Shown here: positions 24,815-34,092 of the stretch, piece by piece
Layout: the number at the start of each line of letters is the position of its first letter
Position numbering within the stretch: position 1 is the stretch's first letter
NCBI GenBank assembly: GCA_025149125.1
Contig: CP102272.1
Location: 1-64,000 of the forward strand
Source of the DNA: [Clostridium] asparagiforme DSM 15981
GTDB lineage: Bacteria; Bacillota; Clostridia; Lachnospirales; Lachnospiraceae
Length of the DNA: 64,000 nt
Direction: 5' to 3'
Program-made: the position numbers and the translations under genes
The notes under the pieces: model-generated
The model's database searches: none
What the model saw: the letters and a program-made list of their open reading frames with translations, nothing else
Told to the model about the DNA's origin: nothing

Positions 24815-27427
24815 ATGGCAAAGATGAAAGAACTGGTTGTTCCCGAAATCATTGACAGCGTAGACGGACTTGTTGCGAAGATGAACGCAATGCGCGAGGC
24901 GCAGAAGATTTTCGCGACCTACACTCAGGAGCAGGTCGATAAAATTTTCTTTGCGGCGGCCAGCGCGGCTGACAAGATGCGCCTTCCCCTGGCGAAGATG
25001 GCGGTTGAGGAGACCGGCATGGGCGTGGTAGAGGACAAGGTGATCAAAAACAACTACGCGGCCGAGTACATTTACAATGCATATAAAGACACCAAGACGG
25101 TTGGCGTGATCGAGGAGGATAAGGCCTACGGTATCAAGAAGATCGCAGAGCCCATCGGCCTGATCGCAGCAGTTATCCCCACCACCAACCCCACCAGCAC
25201 CGCGATCTTCAAGTCCTTAATCTGTTTGAAGACCCGCAACGCCATCATCATTTCCCCCCATCCCCGTGCGAAGAACTGCACCATCGAAGCTGCGAGAATC
25301 GTTCTGGAAGCGGCGGTTAAGGCTGGCGCTCCGGCGGGAATCATCGGCTGGATCGATGTTCCGTCCCTGGAACTGACCAATGAGGTTATGAGAAACTCCG
25401 ACCTGATCCTGGCCACCGGCGGCCCCGGCATGGTGAAGGCGGCTTACTCCTCCGGCAAACCCGCCCTGGGCGTTGGCGCGGGAAATACCCCGGTTATCAT
25501 CGACGACACCGCGGACATCAAAATGGCCGTCAGCTCCATCATCCACTCCAAGACCTTTGACAACGGCATGATCTGTGCTTCCGAGCAGTCCGTAACCGTG
25601 ATGGAGTCCATTTACAAAGAAGTCAGAAAAGAATTTGAATACAGAGGCTGCTATTTCCTGAAGCAGGGAGAGATCGACAAGGTCCGCAAGACCATCCTGG
25701 TCAACGGCGCGCTGAACGCCAAGATCGTCGGACAGCCCGCGTACAAGATCGCCAAGTTGGCAGGCGTTGAGGTGCCAGAGGCGACCAAGATCCTCATCGG
25801 CGAGGTTGAGTCCGTGGACATCAGCGAGGAGTTCGCTCACGAGAAGCTGTCCCCCGTGCTGGCTATGTACAAGGCTAAAACCTTTGACGAGGCCCTGGCC
25901 AAGGCTGAGCGCCTGGTGGCGGACGGCGGCTACGGCCACACCGCTTCCCTGTATGTGAATGTCAATGAAACCGAGAAGATCATGAAGCACGCAGAGCGCA
26001 TGAAGACCTGCCGTATCGTGATCAACACTCCTTCCTCCCACGGCGGCATCGGCGACTTGTACAACTTCAAGCTGGCTCCGTCCCTGACCCTGGGCTGCGG
26101 CTCCTGGGGCGGCAACTCCGTTTCCGAGAACGTCGGCGTGAAGCACTTACTGAATGTGAAGACCGTTGCTGAGAGGAGAGAGAACATGCTGTGGTTCCGT
26201 GCACCTGAGAAGGTTTACTTTAAGAAGGGCTGCCTGCCGGTAGCGCTGCAAGAGCTGAAGGACGTGATGGGCAAGAAGAGAGCGTTCATCGTAACCGACT
26301 CCTTCCTGTACAAGAACGGCTATACCCATGTGATTACCGACCGTCTCACCGAGATGGGAATCACCTATACCGTATTCTCCGACGTACAGCCCGATCCGAC
26401 CCTGGCAAATGCGCAGACCGGCGCTAAGCTGATGAGAGATTTCGAGCCCGACGTGATTCTGGCAATGGGCGGCGGCTCCGCTATGGACGCAGGCAAGATC
26501 ATGTGGGTGCTGTACGAGCATCCGGAAGTGGACTTCATGGATATGGCAATGCGGTTCATCGATATCCGCAAGCGTGTATACACCTTCCCGAAGATGGGCG
26601 AGAAAGCGACCTTTATCGCGGTTCCCACCTCTTCCGGTACAGGTTCCGAGGTGACTCCTTTCGCCGTTATCACCGATCAGGAGACCGGCATCAAGTATCC
26701 TCTGGCTGACTACCAGCTGCTGCCCAACATGGCGATTGTGGATACGGACAATATGATGAGCCAGCCCAGAGGCCTGACCAGCGCTTCCGGTGTTGACGTA
26801 CTGACCCACGCCCTGGAAGCCTACGCTTCCGTGATGGCCACCGATTACACCGACGGCCTGGCGTTAAAGGCTATGAAGAACGTATTTGACTATCTGCCCA
26901 CCGCTTACAATGAGCCGAGCAATGTGGAAGCCCGCCAGAAGATGGCCGACGCCTCCTGCATGGCCGGTATGGCCTTTGCCAACGCGTTCCTGGGCGTATG
27001 CCACTCCATGGCGCATAAGCTGGGCGCGTTCCACCACCTGCCCCACGGCGTTGCAAACGCGCTGATGATCTCCCTGGTTGTGGAGTTCAACGCGGATGAG
27101 AACCCGCGCAAGATGGGAACCTTCTCCCAGTACCAGTATCCGCACACCCAGGCCAGATACGCAGAGTGCGCGCGCTTCTGCGGAATCAACGCCAAGGATG
27201 ACGCCGAGGCTGTGAAGAAGCTGATCGAGAAGATCGAGGAGCTGAAGAAGACCGTTGGTATCAAGTCCAGTATCAAGGAATACGGTATCGACGAGCAGGA
27301 CTTCTTAGACAGACTGGACGACATGGTCGAGCAGGCATTCGACGACCAGTGCACCGGCGCGAACCCGAGATACCCGCTGATGAGCGAGATCAAGGACATG
27401 TATTTAAAAGCTTACTACGGTAAATAA
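24815..27427 (+). CDS. adhE: bifunctional acetaldehyde-CoA/alcohol dehydrogenase
   Basis: An 870-residue fusion that reduces acetyl-CoA to acetaldehyde and on to ethanol, reoxidising NADH in fermentation. The N-terminal aldehyde dehydrogenase half (about 1-440) has the catalytic Cys in NGMICASEQ (Cys 254). The C-terminal iron alcohol dehydrogenase half has the NAD motif GGGSAMDAGK and the iron His set in CHSMAHKLGAFHHLPHG. I chose the ATG at 24815, eight bases after GGAGG; the in-frame ATG at 24800 precedes that site. The protein is expected to form spirosomes, as the family does. It is monocistronic. Confidence 0.97.
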   Translation: MAKMKELVVPEIIDSVDGLVAKMNAMREAQKIFATYTQEQVDKIFFAAASAADKMRLPLAKMAVEETGMGVVEDKVIKNNYAAEYIYNAYKDTKTVGVIEEDKAYGIKKIAEPIGLIAAVIPTTNPTSTAIFKSLICLKTRNAIIISPHPRAKNCTIEAARIVLEAAVKAGAPAGIIGWIDVPSLELTNEVMRNSDLILATGGPGMVKAAYSSGKPALGVGAGNTPVIIDDTADIKMAVSSIIHSKTFDNGMICASEQSVTVMESIYKEVRKEFEYRGCYFLKQGEIDKVRKTILVNGALNAKIVGQPAYKIAKLAGVEVPEATKILIGEVESVDISEEFAHEKLSPVLAMYKAKTFDEALAKAERLVADGGYGHTASLYVNVNETEKIMKHAERMKTCRIVINTPSSHGGIGDLYNFKLAPSLTLGCGSWGGNSVSENVGVKHLLNVKTVAERRENMLWFRAPEKVYFKKGCLPVALQELKDVMGKKRAFIVTDSFLYKNGYTHVITDRLTEMGITYTVFSDVQPDPTLANAQTGAKLMRDFEPDVILAMGGGSAMDAGKIMWVLYEHPEVDFMDMAMRFIDIRKRVYTFPKMGEKATFIAVPTSSGTGSEVTPFAVITDQETGIKYPLADYQLLPNMAIVDTDNMMSQPRGLTSASGVDVLTHALEAYASVMATDYTDGLALKAMKNVFDYLPTAYNEPSNVEARQKMADASCMAGMAFANAFLGVCHSMAHKLGAFHHLPHGVANALMISLVVEFNADENPRKMGTFSQYQYPHTQARYAECARFCGINAKDDAEAVKKLIEKIEELKKTVGIKSSIKEYGIDEQDFLDRLDDMVEQAFDDQCTGANPRYPLMSEIKDMYLKAYYGK

Positions 27428-27474
27428 TTCGATTCCCGTTTGGGAAATACCTTTATCCTTTGTGTTTGGGAGAG

Positions 27475-27503
27475 GCCGCCTGTTTTGTGACAGGCGGCTT
27501 CTT
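27475..27503 (+). terminator. terminator after adhE
   Basis: GCCGCCTGT and ACAGGCGGC form a nine-base stem followed by TTCTTC, a weak T run. Confidence 0.65.
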
Positions 27504-27575
27504 CGCATCTCTGCCCGGCGGCGCGCATTTCGCACTTGACAGGAGCTTTTAGGTGCGTTTCGAATTCTCACAACA

Positions 27576-27830
27576 ACAATCATATGGTTAAAATGCCTGC
27601 TGTTGTGTTAAAAAAGTATTAATACTATACAATTAACACAAATAACCAGGCGTGTAACCGCAATGATCATATAAAACGAGCATAAAAATGATAAGTTAGT
27701 AAAAATATGGGGACACTTTGACGAAACAATCATATAAATTACTAAACAATCATATAAAACACTTTAAATAATCATAAAGCTGTGATAATATGATTTCACA
27801 AGAGGATAACAAGATAAATATATGATTGTT
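27576..27830. promoter_or_regulatory. array of AACAATCATATAAA operators upstream of the ula operon
   Basis: This 440-base AT-rich spacer holds at least six related sites: 27576-27585, 27666-27677, 27724-27738, 27744-27758, 27766-27778 and an inverted copy at 27820-27830. The two full copies AAACAATCATATAAA begin exactly 20 bases apart. A -10-like GATAAT lies at 27784-27789. The likely binder is the DeoR-type regulator encoded at 31426-32214 (inference). Confidence 0.65.
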
Positions 27831-27867
27831 ATGATCGATTTGCGGCTAAAAAGGAGGAATAAGCAGA

Positions 27868-28926
27868 ATGAGTAAGGTTGAAGAACTCACAAGAGAGAAA
27901 TGGGTTTTGGGCGCGTTCCCGGAGTGGGGAACCTGGCTGAATGAGGAGATCGACAACGAAGTGGTTCAGCCAGGCACCTTCGCAATGTGGTGGATCGGCT
28001 GCACGGGGATGTGGTTTAAGACGGAGAACGGCACCAACATTGCCATTGACCTGTGGTTTGGGAACGGTAAGCGCACCCAGAAGAACAAGGAGATGGCGCC
28101 CTTCCACCAGATGCGCAACATGACCGGAGGAAGAAACACCCAGCCCAACCTGCGCGCCGCTCCGATTGTGTACGATCCCTTCGCAGTGACCAAGGTGGAC
28201 GCGGTTCTCTCCACCCATTATCACAACGATCATATCGATCCGTTCTTTGCGGCCGCTGTGATGCAGAACTGTGCGGATGACGTGCCTTTCATCGGGCCGA
28301 AAGAAAGTGTTGAGAAATGGCTGAGCTACGGCGTTCCGGGAGACCGCTGCAGGGTGGTGAAGCCGGGGGATGTGGTGAAGGTGAAGGATTGTGAGATCGT
28401 GGTGCTGGATTCCTTTGACCGGACCTGCCTGGTGACCGTGGAGGAGGACGTGCGCGGCGTTTGCCCCAACGATATGGATGAGAAGGCTGTGAACTACCTG
28501 ATCAAGACCCCGGCTGGAAATGTTTACCACAGTGGAGATTCCCACTACTCCACCTACTATGCCAAACACGGCAAGGACTACGACATCGACATCGCCCTGG
28601 GTTCCTACGGCGAGAACCCGGCGGGCTGCCAGGACAAGATGACCTCCGTAGACATTTTGAGAATGGCAGAGGCCCTGCGCTGTAAGGTTGTGATCCCGTT
28701 CCACTACGACGTATGGACCAACTTTAAGGCCGATCCCCAGGAGATCATGCTGCTTTACAACTACAAGAAGCACGTGCTGGATTACCGGTTCCATCCGTTT
28801 ATCTGGGATGTGGGCGGCAAGTATGTGTGGCCTCTGGACCGGGATAAATTGCAGTATCACTACCGCAGAGGTTTTGAGGATTGTTTCACCGAGGAACCCA
28901 ACGTTCCGTTCCGTTCCATTCTGTAA
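27868..28926 (+). CDS. ulaG: L-ascorbate-6-phosphate lactonase
   Basis: A 352-residue metallo-beta-lactamase-fold enzyme that opens the lactone of L-ascorbate-6-phosphate to 3-keto-L-gulonate-6-phosphate in the cytoplasm. The metal motif is [10 protein letters not shown], with further ligand regions at YHSGDSHYS and VIPFHYDVW. Length and the start region ([10 protein letters not shown]) match UlaG. AGGAGG precedes the ATG. It is the first gene of the ascorbate cluster and is followed by its PTS genes. Confidence 0.95.
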   Translation: MSKVEELTREKWVLGAFPEWGTWLNEEIDNEVVQPGTFAMWWIGCTGMWFKTENGTNIAIDLWFGNGKRTQKNKEMAPFHQMRNMTGGRNTQPNLRAAPIVYDPFAVTKVDAVLSTHYHNDHIDPFFAAAVMQNCADDVPFIGPKESVEKWLSYGVPGDRCRVVKPGDVVKVKDCEIVVLDSFDRTCLVTVEEDVRGVCPNDMDEKAVNYLIKTPAGNVYHSGDSHYSTYYAKHGKDYDIDIALGSYGENPAGCQDKMTSVDILRMAEALRCKVVIPFHYDVWTNFKADPQEIMLLYNYKKHVLDYRFHPFIWDVGGKYVWPLDRDKLQYHYRRGFEDCFTEEPNVPFRSIL

Positions 28927-28953
28927 CTGTTTGACTGTAGAGGGGTATTTAAG

Positions 28954-29409
28954 ATGTTAAGAGAGTTCGTTGAGAAGAAACATTATAAATTTGCCGCGGG
29001 CGCTGAAACCTGGCAGGAAGCCGTCCGAATGAGCTGTGAGAGTCTGGAGGCAGACGGCACGGTTAACGCCCAGTACGCGGAGGAGATTATCCGCTGCGTG
29101 GAAAAATACGGCCCGTACATCATCATTATGCCGGATGTGGCGATGCCTCATTCCCAGGAGGGGTCGGCTAATGTAAACAAGACTGCAATCGGTTTTATGA
29201 AGCTGGAAAAGCCTGTGAGCTTTGATCCCGGTGATCCGGAGAAGGACGCCACACTGTTTTTTACCCTGGCGGCCAGCGATTCGGACCAGCATATGGCAAA
29301 TATGGTAAGGCTGTCCGAGATGCTGATGACGGACGGGGTGGCGGATGCCCTGAAAGCCGCCCGCACACCGGAGGATCTCTTAACGATACAGGAAAAGTAC
29401 CTGGATTAA
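28954..29409 (+). CDS. ulaC: PTS ascorbate-type EIIA component
   Basis: A 151-residue cytoplasmic EIIA of the mannitol/fructose (type 2) fold that phosphorylates UlaB. The phospho-His is in VAMPHSQEG (His 66). GAGGGG lies upstream of the ATG. The 27-base gap after ulaG and the following UlaA/UlaB genes fix its role by context. Confidence 0.9.
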   Translation: MLREFVEKKHYKFAAGAETWQEAVRMSCESLEADGTVNAQYAEEIIRCVEKYGPYIIIMPDVAMPHSQEGSANVNKTAIGFMKLEKPVSFDPGDPEKDATLFFTLAASDSDQHMANMVRLSEMLMTDGVADALKAARTPEDLLTIQEKYLD

Positions 29410-29487
29410 CCATTTTGACGCATTAAGAAAACACTTCACGTTTCATCAGCCTTACGGTTGAGGACGAGGTTGAATAGGGGGATTTAT

Positions 29488-30963
29488 ATGGATATTTTAA
29501 TGAACATATGGTCATATTTTGCAACAAACATTCTGCAGCAGCCCGCGTTTATGATTGGCCTGATTGTTATCATTGGTTACATACTGCTTAAGAAACCCTG
29601 GTACGATGTGCTGGGCGGCGGTATCAAGGCAATCGTTGGATACATGATTTTGGCAGTTGGCTCCGGCGGGCTGGTCAGCAACTTCCGCCCTGTTCTGGTG
29701 GGACTGAAGGACCGTTTTAATCTGGATGCAATGGTAATCGATCCTTACTTTGGACAGAACGCGGTTACCGCGGGCGTGGAAGAGGTATTTGGACAGAAAT
29801 TTTCACAGGTTATGATGCTGCTTTTAATCGCATTCATCGTGAACATCCTCCTGGTGCGTTTCAGCAAGTACACCAAGCTGCGCGCCCTGTTTACCACCGG
29901 CCATGTGCAGGTGCAGCAGGCGTCCACCGCCTTCTGGCTGATCCTGTTCGCCTGTCCCTTCCTGACCAACAATACGGCGATTCTGATCGTTATGGCGCTG
30001 ATCCTGGGCTGCTACTGGGCCGTTGGCTCCAACCTGACCATCAAACCTACTCAGGAACTGACGGACGGCGCGGGCTTCTGTATCGCACATCAGCAGATGT
30101 TCGGCGTGGCGTTCTTCTCATGGGTCGCGGACCGGATGAGCAAGAAGGGCAAAAAGAAATCCAAACGAATTGAAGATATCGAGCTTCCGGGCTTTATGTC
30201 CATTTTCAATGAAAACATGGTCTGCACCTCCCTGCTTATGCTGCTGTTTTTCGGCGGGATCCTGATGGTGCTGGGCAAGGATTATCTGATTACCGCCGGA
30301 TTTATGAAAGAGGGACAGAGCTTCCTGTTCTATATTATCACGGTTTGTTTGAACTTTGCCGTTTATCTGGCGATCCTGCAGCTGGGCGTGCGTACCTTCG
30401 TGACCGAGCTGACCCAGTCCTTCCAGGGTATTGCGGATAAGCTGCTTCCCGGTTCCGTTCCCGGCGTGGACTGTGCGGTTACATACGGTTTTGGTTCCCC
30501 CAACGCAGTCCCCTTAGGCTTTTTGGCTGGCGCTGTGGGACAGTTCCTGGCCATCGGCGTTCTGATCCTGTTAAAGAGCCCGGTTCTGGTAATCGCCGGA
30601 TTCGTACCCGTATTCTTTGACAATGCCACCATCGCCGTGTATGCTAATAACAAGGGCGGCATGAAGGCCGCGTTGGTACTGCCTTTCATCTCCGGCCTGT
30701 GTCAGGTGTTTGGCTCCGCATTTATCGCCTACTGGGTGGGCATGGCAGCCTACGGCGGTTATCTGGGAATGTTCGACTGGGCGATTCTGTGGCCGGCCAT
30801 GACCGCAATTATGAAGTTCATCCCCTATGTGGGCATCGTCATCGTGGTGATCGGTCTGCTGGCAATTCCGCAGATCCAGTACCGCAAGGATAAAGAGGGG
30901 TATTTCCTGATGACTGAGGACTATGAGGCGTACAAGGCGTTAAAAGAGAAACAGAACAATTAA
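29488..30963 (+). CDS. ulaA: PTS ascorbate-specific EIIC permease
   Basis: A 491-residue polytopic membrane transporter of the SgaT/UlaA family. Marks are GGGIKAIVGYMILAVGSGGL near the N-terminus, TGHVQVQQAS, and YGFGSPNAVPLGFLAGAVGQ in the second half. I chose the ATG at 29488, five bases after AGGGGGA; an upstream TTG at 29458 lacks a site. It imports L-ascorbate with phosphorylation by UlaB and UlaC. Confidence 0.95.
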   Translation: MDILMNIWSYFATNILQQPAFMIGLIVIIGYILLKKPWYDVLGGGIKAIVGYMILAVGSGGLVSNFRPVLVGLKDRFNLDAMVIDPYFGQNAVTAGVEEVFGQKFSQVMMLLLIAFIVNILLVRFSKYTKLRALFTTGHVQVQQASTAFWLILFACPFLTNNTAILIVMALILGCYWAVGSNLTIKPTQELTDGAGFCIAHQQMFGVAFFSWVADRMSKKGKKKSKRIEDIELPGFMSIFNENMVCTSLLMLLFFGGILMVLGKDYLITAGFMKEGQSFLFYIITVCLNFAVYLAILQLGVRTFVTELTQSFQGIADKLLPGSVPGVDCAVTYGFGSPNAVPLGFLAGAVGQFLAIGVLILLKSPVLVIAGFVPVFFDNATIAVYANNKGGMKAALVLPFISGLCQVFGSAFIAYWVGMAAYGGYLGMFDWAILWPAMTAIMKFIPYVGIVIVVIGLLAIPQIQYRKDKEGYFLMTEDYEAYKALKEKQNN

Positions 30964-30993
30964 TGAAGGAATTTTGAGGAGGTAAGGATCGAT

Positions 30994-31284
30994 ATGTTAA
31001 ATATCATGGTATGTTGTGCAAATGGCTCAGGAACTAGTTTGATGATGAAGATGACGGCTGACAAGGTGGTAAAAGCGCTGAACATTAAAGTTGGAAAGAT
31101 GCATCACTGCTCTCTCTCCGAGGGAAAGAGCGCCGCGACGCAGTATGACATTGTGTTCTGCCCTTTGAATTTCATCGACATGTTCAAGGACGCGGAGAAA
31201 AAGGGAACCAAGGTAATCGGCCTGAAAAATGTTCTTTCTAAGGACGAGATGGAGCAGAAGCTGAAAGAAAGCGGAATGATCTGA
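30994..31284 (+). CDS. ulaB: PTS ascorbate-specific EIIB component
   Basis: A 96-residue EIIB with the phospho-Cys loop VCCANGSGTSLMMKM; Cys 8 aligns with the active Cys of UlaB. GAGGAGGT precedes the ATG. It closes the four-gene transport block; an 11-bp GC hairpin follows. Confidence 0.93.
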   Translation: MLNIMVCCANGSGTSLMMKMTADKVVKALNIKVGKMHHCSLSEGKSAATQYDIVFCPLNFIDMFKDAEKKGTKVIGLKNVLSKDEMEQKLKESGMI

Positions 31285-31302
31285 CTGATACGGTAATGAG
31301 CG

Positions 31303-31342
31303 CCCGCCGGCCCGCCAATTTGTTTGAGGCTGGGCCGGCGGG
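31303..31342 (+). terminator. GC-rich hairpin after ulaB
   Basis: CCCGCCGGCCC (31303-31313) and GGGCCGGCGGG (31332-31342) form a perfect 11-bp stem. The tail (TGATTTAAG) has no T run, so it may be a weak terminator or an mRNA-stabilising hairpin separating the transport block from the second half. Confidence 0.55.
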
Positions 31343-31368
31343 TGATTTAAGAATAACTGGCGAGGTCT

Positions 31369-31396
31369 TTTACGAACCGGGCGGTTGTGTTATAAT
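31369..31396 (+). promoter_or_regulatory. promoter of the DeoR-type regulator gene
   Basis: TTTACG at 31369-31374, a 16-base spacer and TATAAT at 31391-31396, 29 bases before the start codon. Confidence 0.55.
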
Positions 31397-31425
31397 GGGT
31401 GCAACATGAAAAGTGAGGTACACCT

Positions 31426-32214
31426 ATGAAACGCGAACGGTCATTTGTCGAAAATCGACGTAAAAGCATACTGGAGACAGTTAACAACAATCCGGAAGTG
31501 AGAGTCGATCAGCTGGCGGAGCTTTTTAACGTTTCCCCCATCACCATACGCAGGGATCTGCAATTTTTGGAAGACCGGAAAAAGATCGTTCGGTTTTATG
31601 GAGGAGCTACGGCGAACAAGTCGGAAGAGCAGGCCCTGGACGAGATCAACATTTACCGGACCCTGATCGCCAAGTACACGGCCACCCTGATTGAGGACAA
31701 GGATATTCTGTTTATGAACACCAGCAGCAATGCCCTTCAGGTCCTGGAGTACGTGGAGGCCCAGAATGTGACGGTGATCACCAACAACGGCAAGGCGATT
31801 CATGCCAAACGCCAGCCCGGTGTGAATATTATTCTCACCGGAGGGGAAGTGCGCTACCCCAAGGCCTCCATGGTGGGAGACTATGCGGTGCGCAATATCC
31901 AGGCCATTCATCCAAAAAAATGTATAATAGGCTGTAAGAGCATATCCTACCGGAACGGAATCGCCTCCTCGCTGTTTAACGAGGCGAATATTAACGCGCT
32001 GATGCTGGAACAAACCATCGGCAGCCGTTATATTATCGCGGACCACAGCAAGGTGGGCGCGGTGAGCAATTTCCGCAACTGCGGCGTGGAGTCCATCACG
32101 GATCTGATCACCGACGAGCTTGCGCCCGAGGACGAGCTGGAGGCTATCCGGCGCAGGGGCGTAAAGGTCCACGTGGTGAGAAAGAAGGATTTCGATCTGG
32201 ATTTTGGAATGTAG
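31426..32214 (+). CDS. DeoR-family transcriptional regulator, probable ula regulator
   Basis: A 262-residue repressor-type protein. An N-terminal DeoR helix-turn-helix (about residues 15-60, QLAELFNVSPITIRRDLQFL) is followed by a sugar-phosphate isomerase-like sensor domain (about 80-240) with TNNGKAIHAK and LTGGEVRYPKASMVG. GTGAGG precedes the ATG. Placed between the ula transport and catabolic genes, it most likely senses an ascorbate-pathway phosphosugar and binds the operator array upstream of ulaG (inference). Confidence 0.88.
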   Translation: MKRERSFVENRRKSILETVNNNPEVRVDQLAELFNVSPITIRRDLQFLEDRKKIVRFYGGATANKSEEQALDEINIYRTLIAKYTATLIEDKDILFMNTSSNALQVLEYVEAQNVTVITNNGKAIHAKRQPGVNIILTGGEVRYPKASMVGDYAVRNIQAIHPKKCIIGCKSISYRNGIASSLFNEANINALMLEQTIGSRYIIADHSKVGAVSNFRNCGVESITDLITDELAPEDELEAIRRRGVKVHVVRKKDFDLDFGM

Positions 32215-32236
32215 CCGCGAAAGGCAGTATTCAATC

Positions 32237-33286
32237 ATGAAAATACAAAAAAAGGTAATTTCCAACCTGACAAAATGTTATTCCATTGCGCCGCTGTTCT
32301 ACCAGGGCAGGGATCATTTCCTGGTGGCTGCGGAGAAGGTGGACCGCTGTCTCTTATTTGACGCCGATGGAACCGTGAAGGACACGGTGTGGAGCGAGCC
32401 GGGCGGCGTCATGACCATGGTGCAGGTGCCGGGCAGCGACGGCCAGTTTCTGGCCACCCACAGGTTTTACTCCCCCAACGACTCCAAAGAGGCGAAGATC
32501 GTGATCGCCACCCCGGGAGGGAAGGGGGACTGGGAGATCCGCACGCTGGTGGATCTGCCCTTTGTGCACCGCTTTGATATCCTGCAGCGGGGAGGCGTGC
32601 GCTATCTGATCGCCTGCGCGCTGAAATCCGGCCACGAGCACAAGGACGACTGGAGCCATCCGGGTAAGGTGTATGCTGCGGTGCTTCCCGAGGATCTGAG
32701 CGGGTTTGACCAGGAGCACCAGCTGGAGCTTTCGGTAATTCGGGACGGTCTGGTAAAGAACCACGGCTATTACCGGGTGGAGGACGAGGGAGTGCAGACC
32801 TCCGTGATTTCTGCGGAGCAGGGCGTGTTCCAGTTTATTCCGCCGGCGCAGCCGGGAGGGGATTGGGAGATCCGAACCCTGATTGAGACTCCGGCCAGCG
32901 ATGCGGTGCTCATTGACCTGGACGAGGACGGGGAGAAGGAGCTGGCCGTGCTGTCGCCCTTCCACGGGGACTGCATCCGCATTTACAAGAGAGAAAACGG
33001 AGCGTTTGTTAGGGTATACCAGTATGAGGAGAGCGCACCGTTCGTGCACTCCATCTACGGCGGTATGCTCTGCGGTATCCCGCAGGTGGTGGTGGGACAC
33101 CGGGGAGGCAAGCGGAATCTCATCGCATTTTCCTACGATAAAGAAAAGGGACTTTACCGGAGCGAGCTGGTGGATGAGGACTGCGGTTCCGCCAATGTGT
33201 ACCATTATGTGAAGGACGGGAAGGACGTTATCATATCCGCCAACCGCGAGATCGACCAGGTGGCGATGTATACGCTGGAGCCATGA
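32237..33286 (+). CDS. uncharacterised FG-GAP/VCBS-like beta-propeller protein
   Basis: A 349-residue protein without signal peptide or membrane segment. Repeated beta-rich units include two GDWEIRTL segments (about 90 and 210), and an FG-GAP-type calcium loop is seen as LIDLDEDGEKELAVLSPF. It therefore looks like a cytoplasmic beta propeller. I do not recognise a function. I took the ATG at 32237, though its binding site (AAAGG, 12 bases upstream) is weak; an in-frame ATG at 32204 overlaps the regulator gene. It overlaps the next gene by ATGA, so it is coupled to it and belongs to the ula cluster. Confidence 0.7.
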   Translation: MKIQKKVISNLTKCYSIAPLFYQGRDHFLVAAEKVDRCLLFDADGTVKDTVWSEPGGVMTMVQVPGSDGQFLATHRFYSPNDSKEAKIVIATPGGKGDWEIRTLVDLPFVHRFDILQRGGVRYLIACALKSGHEHKDDWSHPGKVYAAVLPEDLSGFDQEHQLELSVIRDGLVKNHGYYRVEDEGVQTSVISAEQGVFQFIPPAQPGGDWEIRTLIETPASDAVLIDLDEDGEKELAVLSPFHGDCIRIYKRENGAFVRVYQYEESAPFVHSIYGGMLCGIPQVVVGHRGGKRNLIAFSYDKEKGLYRSELVDEDCGSANVYHYVKDGKDVIISANREIDQVAMYTLEP

Positions 33287-34077
33287 TTAAGACGATTATA
33301 TTTGACATTGACAATACCATGTACAGCTTCAGAACCGGGAATCAGGCCGGCATGGCGGCGCTCTGCGCGTACGCTGAAGAACAGTTCGGCATCACAGAAG
33401 GGGAGTTTCTGGATACATTCAAAAAAGGTAAAAAACTGGCCGAGGACCGGGTCGGGGCCGACACGGCCGCTATACACAACCGGTTGATCCGTATGCAGGT
33501 GATACTGGAGCTCATGGGGAAACCGTTGTTTCCCCATGCTTTGAATCTGTACCATTGTTACTGGGACGCGCTGCTTGCTTCGGCCAGGCCGGAGCCGGGG
33601 CTTTTGGAGGCAATGGAGGCGCTTAAGGCCGCCGGGCTGACCCTGGGAGTGGGAACGGACATGACCGCCTACATTCAGTACAAAAAGCTGGAACGGCTGG
33701 GAGCGGCCCCTTATATTGATTTTATCACGACCAGCGAGGAGGTGGGCGCGGAGAAGCCCAATCCCCGGCTGTTTCTTGAATGTGTCAGGAAGGCGGGAGT
33801 TCCGGCAGGCGAATGCCTGTTTATCGGCGACAGCCTCGCGAAGGATGTGCGGGGAGCAATGGATGCCGGGCTGCAGGCGTTTTTGTATGCGCCGGGGAGC
33901 GCCCGGGAAGGGACCGGCGGAGAAACGGCGTTGACGGCGGGCGCGTTGGCTTTGGCCCCGGCAGTTGCGGCGGGCGCATTGGCTCCGGCCCCGGCAGTTC
34001 CGTCCGGCGTGACGGCGCTCACCAGCTTTTATGATCTGCCCGGGCTGGTGCGGGACATGAATGCCGCAAACCCGTAG
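33283..34077 (+). CDS. HAD-family hydrolase with Ala/Pro-rich insertion
   Basis: A 264-residue HAD phosphatase-like protein. Motif I is FDIDNTMY (Asp 8 and 10), motif III Lys is in GAEKPNPRLF, and motif IV is IGDSLAKDV (Asp 183). Residues about 210-243 are a low-complexity insertion made of two GALALAPAV-like units, encoded by near-repeat DNA (about 33940-34012). It overlaps the preceding gene by ATGA. In the ula cluster it may dephosphorylate a pathway sugar phosphate or remove a toxic by-product (inference). The substrate is unknown. Confidence 0.82.
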   Translation: MIKTIIFDIDNTMYSFRTGNQAGMAALCAYAEEQFGITEGEFLDTFKKGKKLAEDRVGADTAAIHNRLIRMQVILELMGKPLFPHALNLYHCYWDALLASARPEPGLLEAMEALKAAGLTLGVGTDMTAYIQYKKLERLGAAPYIDFITTSEEVGAEKPNPRLFLECVRKAGVPAGECLFIGDSLAKDVRGAMDAGLQAFLYAPGSAREGTGGETALTAGALALAPAVAAGALAPAPAVPSGVTALTSFYDLPGLVRDMNAANP

Positions 34078-34092
34078 ACAAGGAGGACGAAC

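Noticed and set aside
27576..27830. CRISPR array as an explanation for the repeats upstream of ulaG
   Set aside because: Repeats are about 15 bases, unevenly spaced, with one inverted and with no cas genes; they fit operators.
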